From Planctomycetota bacterium (lineage in GTDB: Bacteria; Planctomycetota; Phycisphaerae; Phycisphaerales; UBA1924): a stretch of 63,262 nucleotides of DNA. A program made the translations under genes and the position numbers. Below, one piece after another: positions 10,174 through 19,579 of the stretch (positions are counted from its first letter, which is position 1; each line of letters begins with the position of its first letter). The stretch covers positions 1 through 63,262 of the forward strand of contig JAFEBP010000015.1 in assembly GCA_018242605.1 (NCBI GenBank), written 5' to 3'. The notes below the pieces were generated by a model. It was not told the DNA's origin, searched no databases, and worked only from the letters and a program-made list of their open reading frames with translations.

Positions 10174-12897
10174 TTACTTGACGGGCTTGCCTTCCGCGTC
10201 GAGCATGACGGGCTCGGGGAGCTTGAGGTCCTTGATCTGTTCGCGGATGACGCCGGCATCGCCGACGAGGACGAGGACGGTGCGGTCCAGGTCGTAGGCG
10301 TGCTTCGCCATGGCGTTGAGGTCGGGGGCGGTGGCGCTTCCGATGGCGGCGAAGTCGGCGGCGACGGTGTCGAAGGGGAGGTTGCAGGCGCGGAGCTGCG
10401 CGGCGGTGTTGATGAGCCCGTGCAGGCCGCCGAAGGAGCGGACGGTGTCGGAGCGTTCGGTCTCGCGGGCCTTGCGGGCTTCGTCGTCGGAGATGTCGCC
10501 GGCGGCGAGCTTGGTGAGCTCGGTGAGGAACTCGCGGAGGGCGGGGCCGGTGACGTCGGCCTTGACGGCGGCGCCGGCGGCGAAGGCGCCGGTGGAGGGG
10601 TTCATCTCGAAGCCGGAGCGGGCCCCGTAGGTGTATCCGTGGTCTTCGCGGAGATTCTGGTTGAGGCGGCTGGTGAAGCTGCCGCCCAGGATCGTGTTGA
10701 CGAGGTTGCGCTGCACGCGGGAGGCGTCCTTGAAGGGCACGCCGGGGGCGGCGAAGCGGACCATTGTTTGCGTGGCGCCGGGGCGGTCGACGATGGCGAC
10801 GCGCAGGCCCTTGGGCGCTTGCGAGAACGCGAACGAATCACGCTTGGCGGGGGCCGGGCCCTGGGATTTGAACTGGTGGAACTGACGGCCGAACAACTGG
10901 CCGACGCGGTCCTTGGTGATGTCGCCGGCGACGATGAGCGTGCAGTTCTCGGGGCGCAGGAGCCGCTCGCTGAGCGCGGCCTTGGCGTCGTCGAGGGTCA
11001 GGCTCTGCACGCTGGCGGGGGTGCCGTCGGCGGGCACGGCGTAGGGGTTCTCCGGGGCGTAGAGCAGGGCGTTGCCCACGCGGCTTGCGGTGGCGCGGGG
11101 TTCCTGCAGGTCCTGCTTGAGTTCCTCGATGTGCAAGGACTTGATGCGGTCCCAGGATGATGGCTGCAACTGCGGACGCAGGACGGCGTCGGCAAAGAGC
11201 TCGGCGCCGCGTTCGGCGTTGCGTGCGAGCATGGTCATGTGGACGCCCGCGCTCTCGGTGTCGGCGTCGGCGTTGAAGGTTGCGCCCAGCGAGCGCACGG
11301 CCTCCGCGAACGCCGCGGCGTCGAGCTTTCCGGCGCCTTCGGTGAGCATCTTCATCGCCAGGGACGAGACGCCCTCCTTACCGGCGGGGTCGACGCCGCC
11401 GCCGGGGTTGCAGGCGAGCATGACGGAGACCAGGGGCAGGTCGTGGCGTTCAAAGAGCATCACGGGCATGCCGCAGGTGAGCGTGAACTGCTCGGGCACC
11501 GGGGGAGCGAAGGCGGAGACGGAGCCTTCGGTGGGGCGTTGATCGCGGTCGGACTTCTTGCGGGCGGGCTCTTCGGGCAGGACATTGATGATCACCCGCT
11601 CGCTGGGGCGGAGGACCTCTGTGGCCCACTTCTTGACGGCGGCGGGGGACGCTTCGCGGTAGCGGTCCAGGTCGCGCTTGAAGCTGTTGGGCTCGCCCCA
11701 GTAGTACTCGTATTCGTTGAGGCGGTCGGCCTTGGCCTGGAGGCTTTCGAGGGCGGAGAGCTTGGAGAGTTCGACCACGGCCTGGGAGCGGGAGAGCTCT
11801 TCCTGGGTGGGGCCGTCGCGGACGATGACGGCGAGTTCCTCATCGACGATGCGTTCGACGGCGGCGAGATCGGCGTCGGGCTTGGTGAGCACATCGACGG
11901 TGAACATGCCGCCGAGCGGGAAGCCCTGCTGTGAGGCGGAGACCTCGTTGGCGAGCTGTTCCTGGACGACCAGGCGGCGGTAGAGGCGGCTGGACTTGCC
12001 GCTGGCCAGGATGTCGGCGAGGAGGTCCATCTCGGCGTCGCCGGCGGCGAACGTGCGGGGGCTGTGGTAGGTGAACTGCACCTTGGGCAGTTCGACCTTG
12101 TCGATGCAGGTGAACCGCTTGACGGTGGAGAGGTGGACGGGGATGGAATCGGCGGGCGGCGCGTACTTGCGGGTGACGGGCTGACCGGCGGGGATGGTGC
12201 CGAAGAGGCCGGCGATGAGGGGCTTGATCTCGGCGGGCTTGAAGTCACCGGCGACGACGAGGCTGGCGTTGCTGGGGACGTAGAAGGTGGCGAAGAAATC
12301 CTTGACGTTGGCGACGTTGGCGGCTTCGAGGTCTTCGTGGGTGCCGATGACGCCGTAGTAGTACGGGTGGTCGGGGGTGTAGAGGAGCTTGAAGACCATC
12401 TCGCCGGCCTTGCCGTACGGGGCGTTCTCCACGCTCTGGCGGAGTTCGTTGCGGACGACGTCGCGCTGCTTGTCGAGCTTCTCCTTGCTCATGTTCAGGC
12501 CCATGTCCTCGAGGCGGTCGGCGTCGAGGTACAGGAGCGTGGGCAGGAGGGAGGAGGGCCCCCAGGAGTAGTAGTTGGTGCGGTGCAGATCGGTGCTGGC
12601 GTTGTTGGCGCCGCCGCCGCGTTCCATCAGGATGTCGAACTGGTTGCCGGGGACGCGGGCGGTGCCCATGAACATGAGGTGTTCGAAGAGGTGGGCGAAG
12701 CCGGATCGGTGCGGGGGTTCGTCCTGCGCGCCCACGCGGAACCAGGTGTTGATGACCACGGTGGGCAGGGAGTGATCCTCGTGGAGGATCACGGTCATGC
12801 CGTTGGGGAGGGAGTACTTCTCGACCGTGACGTTCTGGGCGAGGCAGAGGGGCGAGACGAGTGCGGCGAATCCGGCCGCGAGCAGTGTGCGGTGCAT
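10174..12897 (-). CDS. M16 family zinc metallopeptidase, two-lobed, exported
   Basis: A 907-residue insulinase/pitrilysin-family protein. The signal peptide is MHRTLLAAGFAALVSPLCLA. The N-terminal half has the inverted zinc motif H-x2-E-H (HLFEH, residues 69-73) inside RSGFAHLFEHLMFMG. The C-terminal half repeats the fold (LVSVMLACNPGGGVDPAGKEGVSSLAMKML) but lacks the HxxEH residues, so it is the structural lobe. This fused active/inactive arrangement is usual in bacterial periplasmic M16 proteins. ATG 12897 is chosen because the upstream 62 codons are not protein-like and the signal peptide begins here. It ends convergently 9 bp from the hydrolase gene. Confidence 0.92.
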   Translation of the reverse strand: MHRTLLAAGFAALVSPLCLAQNVTVEKYSLPNGMTVILHEDHSLPTVVINTWFRVGAQDEPPHRSGFAHLFEHLMFMGTARVPGNQFDILMERGGGANNASTDLHRTNYYSWGPSSLLPTLLYLDADRLEDMGLNMSKEKLDKQRDVVRNELRQSVENAPYGKAGEMVFKLLYTPDHPYYYGVIGTHEDLEAANVANVKDFFATFYVPSNASLVVAGDFKPAEIKPLIAGLFGTIPAGQPVTRKYAPPADSIPVHLSTVKRFTCIDKVELPKVQFTYHSPRTFAAGDAEMDLLADILASGKSSRLYRRLVVQEQLANEVSASQQGFPLGGMFTVDVLTKPDADLAAVERIVDEELAVIVRDGPTQEELSRSQAVVELSKLSALESLQAKADRLNEYEYYWGEPNSFKRDLDRYREASPAAVKKWATEVLRPSERVIINVLPEEPARKKSDRDQRPTEGSVSAFAPPVPEQFTLTCGMPVMLFERHDLPLVSVMLACNPGGGVDPAGKEGVSSLAMKMLTEGAGKLDAAAFAEAVRSLGATFNADADTESAGVHMTMLARNAERGAELFADAVLRPQLQPSSWDRIKSLHIEELKQDLQEPRATASRVGNALLYAPENPYAVPADGTPASVQSLTLDDAKAALSERLLRPENCTLIVAGDITKDRVGQLFGRQFHQFKSQGPAPAKRDSFAFSQAPKGLRVAIVDRPGATQTMVRFAAPGVPFKDASRVQRNLVNTILGGSFTSRLNQNLREDHGYTYGARSGFEMNPSTGAFAAGAAVKADVTGPALREFLTELTKLAAGDISDDEARKARETERSDTVRSFGGLHGLINTAAQLRACNLPFDTVAADFAAIGSATAPDLNAMAKHAYDLDRTVLVLVGDAGVIREQIKDLKLPEPVMLDAEGKPVK

Positions 12898-13187
12898 GTC
12901 AACTCCGTGGTTCGGTGGAAGCCAAGGATAGCGCGGGGTCGGCTGGCGCAGGCGGCGGGGAAGACCCCGGTGCGGGTGTCGGTCCGGGGCGTGTCTTTGC
13001 GCTGCGTTCACGAGATGCGTGCGCGGCGTGAACGGTTGGGCGCGGCGGCCCGCAACTGAGCGCGAACTTGATGCGGAGTTCACGGAGCCATCACGAGGTT
13101 CCGGTATCGTCTACGGCCTTGTACAAGCGGCGCCCTCGCGGGCGGCGCGGCGGACGGTCTCTTCCTCAACAGAACGGTGGTACGACA

Positions 13188-14228
13188 ATGAACACGCACA
13201 CGGTTCGGGCACGCGGCGGCGGATTCACCCTCATCGAGTTGCTGGTGGTCATCGCGGTGATCGCGCTGCTCATCGGCATTCTGCTTCCTTCGCTGGGCAA
13301 GGCGCGGGCGACGGGGCGCATGATCAAGTGCGCCGCGGGAGAGCGGAGCGTGGCGCAGGCGGTGTCGGCGTACCTCATTAACGGCAAGCAGTACTTCCCG
13401 CCGCACTACGTGTACGGCGCGTCGGAGTCGGGGCTGGAGTGGCGGCTGGAGGATCAGCAGCTCACCAACCCCAACCCCAACTTCGGGTACGTGCACTGGA
13501 GTTACTTTCTGTTCAACGAAGGGGGCGTGAGCGAGGACGCGTTCCGCTGCCCGTCGATGTTCAACGGGGGCGCGCCGGCGACCAACCCGGGCCCTGACCA
13601 GAAGGACTGGGAGGCGGGCCAGACCAACGACCTGGGCGGCGGGCCGGGGTCGTCGACGCCCACCGATCGACAGGTGAAGCGGGTGGCGTACACGGGCAAC
13701 GCGGCGATCTTCCCGCGCAACAAGTTCTACGCGAGCGGGAGCGAGCGCAAGAACGTGTTCGTGAAGGACGCGGACATCCAGTTCACGAGCGGCACGATCC
13801 TGCTGACGGAGTTCAACCCGGCGGCGAACTACTCGGCGGTGCAGGTGAGCCGCGACAGCACGATTTTCAAGAGCCACCGGCCGATCACGCCGTTCGTGGG
13901 GCTGTCGTCGGGCGTGAACGTGTACGACGAGCCGCAGAACGACCCGTACGGGTACGGGCGGTACAAGTACCCGAGCGTGGACGACATCGAGGACGAGGGC
14001 GTGGTTCCGGGCGCGATCGAGGACGGGACCCGCACGAACATGAACGCCATCGGCCGGCACCACCCGGGCAAGAAGAGCAGCAAAGGCGGCACGGCGAACT
14101 TCGCGTACGTGGACGGGCACGTGGAACAGTCGACGATCACCGAGACAATCGAGAAGAAGCGCTGGGGCGACAAGTTCTGGAGCATGGGCGGCAACGCCAC
14201 CAAGGTGGACACACGAGACAACCGCTGA
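13188..14228 (+). CDS. Type II secretion/type IV pilin-like prepilin, DUF1559-like
   Basis: A 346-residue pseudopilin. The N-terminus is a classic class III signal (RARGGGFTLIELLVVIAVIALLIGILLPSLGKAR), with cleavage expected between G and F of GGFTLIE. The body is a globular domain of the sort greatly expanded in planctomycetes. Near the C-terminus GGTANFAYVDGHVE gives the H-x(n)-DG type ending of DUF1559-like proteins. ATG 13188 is set by the short charged leader before the cleavage motif. Likely a surface pseudopilus subunit; its partner genes are not in view. Confidence 0.88.
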   Translation: MNTHTVRARGGGFTLIELLVVIAVIALLIGILLPSLGKARATGRMIKCAAGERSVAQAVSAYLINGKQYFPPHYVYGASESGLEWRLEDQQLTNPNPNFGYVHWSYFLFNEGGVSEDAFRCPSMFNGGAPATNPGPDQKDWEAGQTNDLGGGPGSSTPTDRQVKRVAYTGNAAIFPRNKFYASGSERKNVFVKDADIQFTSGTILLTEFNPAANYSAVQVSRDSTIFKSHRPITPFVGLSSGVNVYDEPQNDPYGYGRYKYPSVDDIEDEGVVPGAIEDGTRTNMNAIGRHHPGKKSSKGGTANFAYVDGHVEQSTITETIEKKRWGDKFWSMGGNATKVDTRDNR

Positions 14229-14478
14229 ACGGCGCGCCGGCGCCGTCGGGACGACCTGGAGAGAGAGATCGGCCGCGTGCCGGCGGCGAGAGCGGCCGGC
14301 GCGTGTTTCGGAAGACAACCCGGGCGTCAGGAAGGCGCCGCACCCCGAACGAGCACGAGGCAGCGCGAGCGTCCCACGCGTGTGGGCCGCTCGCGGTGCG
14401 CGCGGACGGGGTGAAGAACGTGTGTGAACCGTGTGCGTTTTGTGTGAAGGACGGAGTCAACTCTTGAGAGGAATCGCG

Positions 14479-17349
14479 ATGAAGAACGTGAACCGAGCGT
14501 TGGTGGTGGCGGCGGCGGCGGGGACCTGCGTGTCCGCGGCGTTCGCCCAGACGGGCCTTGTGAACATCAGCGGCGCATCGCTGCTGGAGAACTACGTAAA
14601 GTCGAACGCGAGCACGAACGACTTCATCGACGCCGACGGCAACGGGGTGTCGGGGTACCTGCGCAGCGGCATCCAGCAGTTGGCGCCCGGGGGCCCCTCC
14701 AACCTCACCCAGCCGTGGGCCGTGCAGTACCGCGTGACCGGGTCGGTGAACGGGTTCATTGAGCTGACGCTCAACGGCTTCGGGCATGCCGCCACCGGGG
14801 ACGACACCACGGCGTCGCCCGCGGGCATCCGCGGCGCCCGCCCCAACGGCACGCCCCCGGTGGCGGACGGACGCGCCTCGACGGCGTACCACAACCGCGT
14901 GCTGTACATCAACGCGAACAACGCCAGCGGCGTGCCGGCGATCTACAACGCGGGCAACCCGGGCGGCGCTCCCAACACCGGCGACGGGCTCTTCCGGTCC
15001 GTCTACTCCTCGCCCCCGAACGGCTCGGGCGGGAGCATCACGATCGACATCACTCCGCTGGACGTGTCCACGTCGCTGGCCGTCCGCAAGGCGGGCACGC
15101 CGGCCTGGAACCGTCGCCCCGCGCAGGCCGGGTACGGCCAGAACGCGGTGAACTCGGGCACGCGTCCGTTCGGCACGCCGGGCTTCGGCAACCTGCCCAG
15201 CTTTCTCGCGGACCTGAACGGCCGGAACTTGTTCGATCCGAACAACCCCAACGCGGCGGACTCCAACACGATCTTTGACAACAAGCTCGCCTTCGCGCCC
15301 ATCGCGCCGGTGGTCAACTTCGGCACGGGCATCCGGCGCGTGACGATGACGCAGCTCCAGCACCTGTTCATCACGGGGCGCGCCGCCAGCGGCGAGAACC
15401 TCGTGGTGCTCACGCGCGACGTGGGCTCGGGCACGCGCAACGCGTTCAGCAACGGCATCGGCGTGGACCCCTCCTTCGCCAACGGCGACAACGTCGGTGG
15501 GCTCTCCACCAGCAGCACCGATCACGTGATGGGCGCGTCGTACACGCCCTCGAACAAGGGCAGCAACGGCGGCATGGAGCAGGCGTTGCGCAACACGCGC
15601 CTGGGCATCGGCTACATCGGCACCGAGCGCGGCGTGACCGGCTCGGGCACGGGTTCGTGGCTCTCGGGCGGGGCCCTGGAGATCGCAGACGTTCTCAACG
15701 ATCTGTACGGGGGCACGCAGTACGTCCGCCCCACCACCACCAACCTGGTGCACAACTCCCCCAACGGCTGGGTGCTGGGCGGCCAGTCGGTGCTCGCGAC
15801 CATCGGCGACCCCCGCAGCAACGCCGCGAACCTGGGAGGACAGGGCTGGGCGGGCGCGTTCGATCCGTTCGTCGACACCAACTGCGACGGGATACGGCAG
15901 ACCGATGAACCCTTCACGGACCTGAACGGCAACGGCGTGTACGACGCGTTTAACGCCGAGGCCGGGCTGCCGGCCCGCACGACCCCCCCGATGGCGAACC
16001 CCTACGCAGCGGCGTACCTCAACAACATCACCCGCAGCATCGCGGCGACCACCAGCGTGCCCAACGACCCGGCGAACTTCGGGATGCCGGGGGAGTACGC
16101 GGCCGACCAGTTCATCCTGCTCGCGGCGGTCGATCGCCTGCACAGCGAGGCGGACTACACGCAGATGAGCGCCAACCCGGGCCTGAACAACTGCGTGCAG
16201 AACTACACGCTGAGCTTCAACGTTCACAATAACAGCGCGTACCTGGCCTTCAACGAGAGCCAGTGCGGCAAGAACCCGGCGCGCGCCACGGGCGTGGTGT
16301 ACAGCGACGGCGTTTCCGGCGGCAGCAACTTTCTGACGCAGGGCGGCGGGGTTGCTTCGTACGGCGCGAACCTGGCCTGCCGCAACAAGATCAGCGGCGA
16401 TTTCAACGGTAACGGCGTCCGCGACGCGGGGGACGTGGTCGAGATGGTCAAGGCGTGGCGGCAGCGCAGCGGCGGCCCGGCGTGGACCGCTCCGGACGGC
16501 GTGTATGGCGCAGGCGCGGGCAACTCTGCCGTGATTGAAATCCTGGGCGATTTCGACGGCAACGGCTCGTTCAATCGCACCGACGTGCGGTACTACGCGG
16601 ACGGGCTCTACCTGACCAACGGTCGGCTGGACCGCGCGGGCGGCTTCGCGGCGGTGGACGCGGCTTTCGAGAGCCTCACCGGCAACAACAACTTCTTCGG
16701 CACCGTGATCGCGACGGGCAAGCCGTACTTCACCGGCGACAGCGCCGCGGACCTGGCGGGCTCGGCCACCGGCCCGCGCAAGGGGTACGCCCCTTATGGC
16801 GCGGACGGCCGCGTCGATGCGTCGGACATCGATTACCTCGTCGCACAGTACAAGAACCCGCACATCCTGGACGGCGCGGCCAACTGGAGCGACCTGTCCG
16901 AGGCGTCGTACTTCGATCTCTCGGCGGACCTCAACGGCGATCTGATCGTGGATCAGCGCGACCTGTGCAAGCTGGTCAAGACGATCCTGGGCACGAGCAT
17001 CGGCGATGTGAACCTGGACGGCGTGGTTGACGCCGCGGACGTTTCGATCGCGACCGCCAACCTCGGCACCGCCGGGGGCTGGGCCCGGGGCGACGCGGAC
17101 GGAGACGGGCAGATCACCGAGGCGGACGTGCAGATCATCGCCGACGCTTCGGCGGGCCTGGGCTGCATCTGCCTGTGCAAGGCGGACTACAACCGCGACG
17201 GCGGCGTGGACGGGGGCGACGTGGCCTCGTTCTTCCAGGATTGGGAGTCGTCGCTGGGGTGCGCGGACGTTAATGAGGACGGCGGCATCGACGGTGGCGA
17301 CGTGCAGGCGTTCTTCCTGGCGTGGGAAGTCAGCGACTGCGGATATTGA
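14479..17349 (+). CDS. Secreted PstS-like protein with EF-hand/dockerin repeats and a C-terminal dockerin pair
   Basis: A 956-residue protein with signal peptide MKNVNRALVVAAAAGTCVSAAFAQ. The N-terminal half resembles periplasmic phosphate-binding proteins (VNISGASLLENYVK at the start, VLTRDVGSGTRNAF later). The second half carries at least six calcium-binding-loop repeats such as GDFNGNGVRDAGDV, GDFDGNGSFNRTDV, ADLNGDLIVDQRDL and GDVNLDGVVDAADV. The protein ends with a pair: ADYNRDGGVDGGDVASFF..W, then ADVNEDGGIDGGDVQAFFLAW and a final cysteine. The same pair ends the protein at 51860-55339. It matches what I recall being called a GC-type dockerin anchor in Phycisphaerae. The start is supported by GAGAGGA 7 nt upstream. 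Confidence 0.82.
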   Translation: MKNVNRALVVAAAAGTCVSAAFAQTGLVNISGASLLENYVKSNASTNDFIDADGNGVSGYLRSGIQQLAPGGPSNLTQPWAVQYRVTGSVNGFIELTLNGFGHAATGDDTTASPAGIRGARPNGTPPVADGRASTAYHNRVLYINANNASGVPAIYNAGNPGGAPNTGDGLFRSVYSSPPNGSGGSITIDITPLDVSTSLAVRKAGTPAWNRRPAQAGYGQNAVNSGTRPFGTPGFGNLPSFLADLNGRNLFDPNNPNAADSNTIFDNKLAFAPIAPVVNFGTGIRRVTMTQLQHLFITGRAASGENLVVLTRDVGSGTRNAFSNGIGVDPSFANGDNVGGLSTSSTDHVMGASYTPSNKGSNGGMEQALRNTRLGIGYIGTERGVTGSGTGSWLSGGALEIADVLNDLYGGTQYVRPTTTNLVHNSPNGWVLGGQSVLATIGDPRSNAANLGGQGWAGAFDPFVDTNCDGIRQTDEPFTDLNGNGVYDAFNAEAGLPARTTPPMANPYAAAYLNNITRSIAATTSVPNDPANFGMPGEYAADQFILLAAVDRLHSEADYTQMSANPGLNNCVQNYTLSFNVHNNSAYLAFNESQCGKNPARATGVVYSDGVSGGSNFLTQGGGVASYGANLACRNKISGDFNGNGVRDAGDVVEMVKAWRQRSGGPAWTAPDGVYGAGAGNSAVIEILGDFDGNGSFNRTDVRYYADGLYLTNGRLDRAGGFAAVDAAFESLTGNNNFFGTVIATGKPYFTGDSAADLAGSATGPRKGYAPYGADGRVDASDIDYLVAQYKNPHILDGAANWSDLSEASYFDLSADLNGDLIVDQRDLCKLVKTILGTSIGDVNLDGVVDAADVSIATANLGTAGGWARGDADGDGQITEADVQIIADASAGLGCICLCKADYNRDGGVDGGDVASFFQDWESSLGCADVNEDGGIDGGDVQAFFLAWEVSDCGY

Positions 17350-17433
17350 TCACCCCGATGTGAGGAGCGGCCGCGACGGGCGCGAGCGCTCGGAGTCTTC
17401 GCGGGGCTCATGGCACACACTCACTTCACGAGA

Positions 17434-17465
17434 GGCCCGCCCGCGACCCTGCGGGCGGGCCTTTT
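17434..17465 (+). terminator. Rho-independent terminator after the dockerin-repeat gene
   Basis: GGCCCGCCCGC pairs with GCGGGCGGGCC around GACCCT and is followed by TTTT. The convergent kinase gene ends just beyond it. Confidence 0.8.
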
Positions 17466-17478
17466 CGTGTGTGTGTGT

Positions 17479-18690
17479 TTACCACTGGAACGTCGGCTGC
17501 GGGGGCCGGCCGGGGGCGAGGGCCGAGACGCGTGCCTTGAGGCCGGCGGCCTGCGATTCGGCGAAGGCGGCGCGGTCGTGCTCGATCACGGCGAGGGAGA
17601 GGGCCCCGCACAGGGCCGCGCTAGAGAGGATGAGGCCGGGGCGACGCAGCATCCAGCCCAGGGCGAGACCGGCGGTGGCGGCGAGGGTGTCGCGGCGGGC
17701 CTTGGTGGGTTCGCCGCGGAGGAGGCGGCGGAGGTCGTCGGCGAGTTCGGCGGCGGAGGCGTAGCGGTCCTTGGGGTTTCGGGCGAGGGCCTTGAGCACC
17801 ACGGCGTCGATGGCGGCGGAGAGGCCGGGCCGGCGGCGCGAGGGGGCGTTGACGGGGTCTTCGCTGATGCGGTTGAGAGCGGTGCGGGGAGAGCCGGTGG
17901 GGCTGTGGGGCGTGCGGCCGGTGAGGAGTTTGTACAGCACGGCGCCGAGCGAGTAGATGTCGCTGGCGGGGCCGACCTCTGCCCAGCGGCCGTCGGCCTG
18001 CTCGGGGGGCATGTAGGCGATGGTGCCGATGAGTTCGCCCGCGCCATGGAGGGTGAGGTCGGGGGCGGCGGTTCCTCGGAAGGCGCCGAAGGCGCGGGCG
18101 AGGCCGAAATCCAGGATGCGGACATCACCGTTGGGGGTGATGAGGATGTTGCTGGGCTTGAGGTCGCGGTGGAGCACGCCGCGGGAGTGGGCGTGGGCGA
18201 CGGCGTCGCAGGCTTTGGCGACGGCCTCGATGGCGGGCGCGGTGGCGCCCTGGCCGGGGGTGATGGCGGTGTCGAGGGGGCGGCCGTCGATGAGGTCCAT
18301 GACGAAGTACGAACCGCCGCCGGAGAGGCCGGAATCGATGATGCGGACGATGCCGGGGTGGTCGAGCCGGGCGAGCATCTCCACCTCGCGTTCGAGGCGG
18401 CGGCGCGACCAGGGAGAGCCGGATTCGCGGAGCGCTTTGATGGCGACGCGGCGGCCGGTGGCGACCTGCACGGCTTCGTAAACGAAGCCCATGCCGCCGC
18501 GGCCGATCTCGTTCAGGAGGGTGTAGCCCGCGGGCCCGTGGAAATCGTTCGACTCGCCGCCGAACATGGGCTCGGTGAGGTCGCTGGGTTCGGCCTCGCA
18601 GACGGCGACGGCGAGGTCAGTGGAGTCGCGAGCGTCGCGGCTCATCGCCGCTCGCACACGCTGCACGCCGCTGGTCTCTCGCCGGAACAT
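17479..18690 (-). CDS. Ser/Thr protein kinase with C-terminal membrane segment
   Basis: A 403-residue Hanks-type kinase. The domain starts near residue 55: IGRGGMGFVYEA glycine loop at 62-73, VAIKAL lysine, HRDLKPSN at 174-181, DFGLA at 194, GTIAYMPPEQADG. After the catalytic domain comes a short hydrophobic stretch (LILSSAALCGALSLAVI), and then the protein ends; there is no extracellular sensor. ATG 18690 is preferred: a hairpin and a TATACG box lie 30-55 bp upstream, whereas the open frame reaching 18816 would place these inside the coding region. It is divergent from an ECF sigma gene 212 bp away, a kinase/sigma arrangement frequent in planctomycetes. Confidence 0.88.
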   Translation of the reverse strand: MFRRETSGVQRVRAAMSRDARDSTDLAVAVCEAEPSDLTEPMFGGESNDFHGPAGYTLLNEIGRGGMGFVYEAVQVATGRRVAIKALRESGSPWSRRRLEREVEMLARLDHPGIVRIIDSGLSGGGSYFVMDLIDGRPLDTAITPGQGATAPAIEAVAKACDAVAHAHSRGVLHRDLKPSNILITPNGDVRILDFGLARAFGAFRGTAAPDLTLHGAGELIGTIAYMPPEQADGRWAEVGPASDIYSLGAVLYKLLTGRTPHSPTGSPRTALNRISEDPVNAPSRRRPGLSAAIDAVVLKALARNPKDRYASAAELADDLRRLLRGEPTKARRDTLAATAGLALGWMLRRPGLILSSAALCGALSLAVIEHDRAAFAESQAAGLKARVSALAPGRPPQPTFQW

Positions 18691-18718
18691 GGGGCCAAAC
18701 TCCAAGGTCGGGGGTGTT

Positions 18719-18739
18719 GGGGCGGCACACTGCCGCCCC
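18719..18739. repeat. Perfect 9-bp inverted repeat in the kinase/sigma divergent region
   Basis: GGGGCGGCA-CAC-TGCCGCCCC. On the minus strand a TATACG box sits immediately upstream, so this hairpin would form the very 5' end of the kinase message, or it could be an operator between the divergent genes. Confidence 0.45.
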
Positions 18740-18886
18740 GTATACACAGCGGGCGATTCGGGTCTTTCTAACACCATCCCGGGGGTTTTTGTTGATTGGG
18801 AGGTCACAAGGGACAATGTCGTGGGCGGTTGGGTGGTTTGGGGCCCTGCGGGTTCTCCCGGGCTTACCTATCTTGGCGCGGCTCCG

Positions 18887-18892
18887 TACTCT
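18887..18892 (+). promoter_or_regulatory. TACTCT box ten bases before the ECF sigma start
   Basis: A -10-like hexamer placed so that the message would begin at or within a few bases of ATG 18903. No Shine-Dalgarno is present. Confidence 0.35.
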
Positions 18893-18902
18893 CTATGGAC
18901 TC

Positions 18903-19499
18903 ATGCGAGAACCAGAGGCCAACCAGACACCTTCGCCGCACGCGGGCGAGGTCAGCGCGATCCTGACACGGGCGCAGGCTGATCCCACGGCCGCGGGTGA
19001 CCTGCTGCCGCTGGTGTACGACGAACTGCGGGCGTTGGCGCGTTCGCGGCTGGCGAAGCTGGGGGGCAGGAACAACACGCTGGAGCCCACAGCGCTGGTG
19101 CACGAGGCGTATGTGCGGTTGGTGGGTGCGAACGATCCGAGCTGGCACGGGCGGGGGCACTTCTTCGCGGCGGCGGCGATGGCGATGCGGAACATTCTGG
19201 TGGATCGGGCGCGGCGGAAGGCTTCGGTGAAGCATGGGGGCGAGGCGCAGCGGGTGGACGCGGATCCGGCGGATATCGCGCTGGCGGAGCCGCGGGAGGA
19301 CATCCTGGCGTTGGACGCGGCGCTGACGAAGCTTCAACAGGTGGACGAGCGCAAGTCGCGGGTGGTGATGCTGCGGTACTTCAGCGGGCTGACGGCGGAA
19401 GAGACGGCGGCGGCGATGGACATTTCCGTGCCCACCGTGAACCGCGAGTGGAAGCTGGCGAAGGTGCTGTTGAAACTGGAGTTGGGAGACGGGCGGTAG
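18903..19499 (+). CDS. ECF-type sigma factor (planctomycete short ECF family)
   Basis: A 198-residue sigma factor. Region 2: LLPLVYDELRALARSRL, TALVHEAYVRLV, FFAAAAMAMRNILVDRARRK. Region 4: KSRVVMLRYFSGLTAEETAAAMDISVPTVNREWKLAKVLL. The layout is that of the Sigma70_ECF/TIGR02999-like family, commonly found next to Ser/Thr kinases in planctomycetes. Divergent from the kinase at 17479-18690, which suggests it is regulated with or by that kinase, possibly through phosphorylation; that link is inference. The start is set at ATG 18903 by the family's usual short N-terminus and the TACTCT box upstream. Confidence 0.88.
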   Translation: MREPEANQTPSPHAGEVSAILTRAQADPTAAGDLLPLVYDELRALARSRLAKLGGRNNTLEPTALVHEAYVRLVGANDPSWHGRGHFFAAAAMAMRNILVDRARRKASVKHGGEAQRVDADPADIALAEPREDILALDAALTKLQQVDERKSRVVMLRYFSGLTAEETAAAMDISVPTVNREWKLAKVLLKLELGDGR

Positions 19500-19564
19500 C
19501 GGGTGGCTGTGGGCGTTGAAGGGCCCCCCGAATATGCGTTCGGGTGCGGATTTGGCCCTGCCCC

Positions 19565-19570
19565 TACACT
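19565..19570 (+). promoter_or_regulatory. TACACT box nine bases before the PIN-TRAM start
   Basis: A -10-like hexamer followed by nine pyrimidine-rich bases and then ATG 19580. No Shine-Dalgarno; consistent with a leaderless message. Confidence 0.45.
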
Positions 19571-19579
19571 CCTCTCCGG

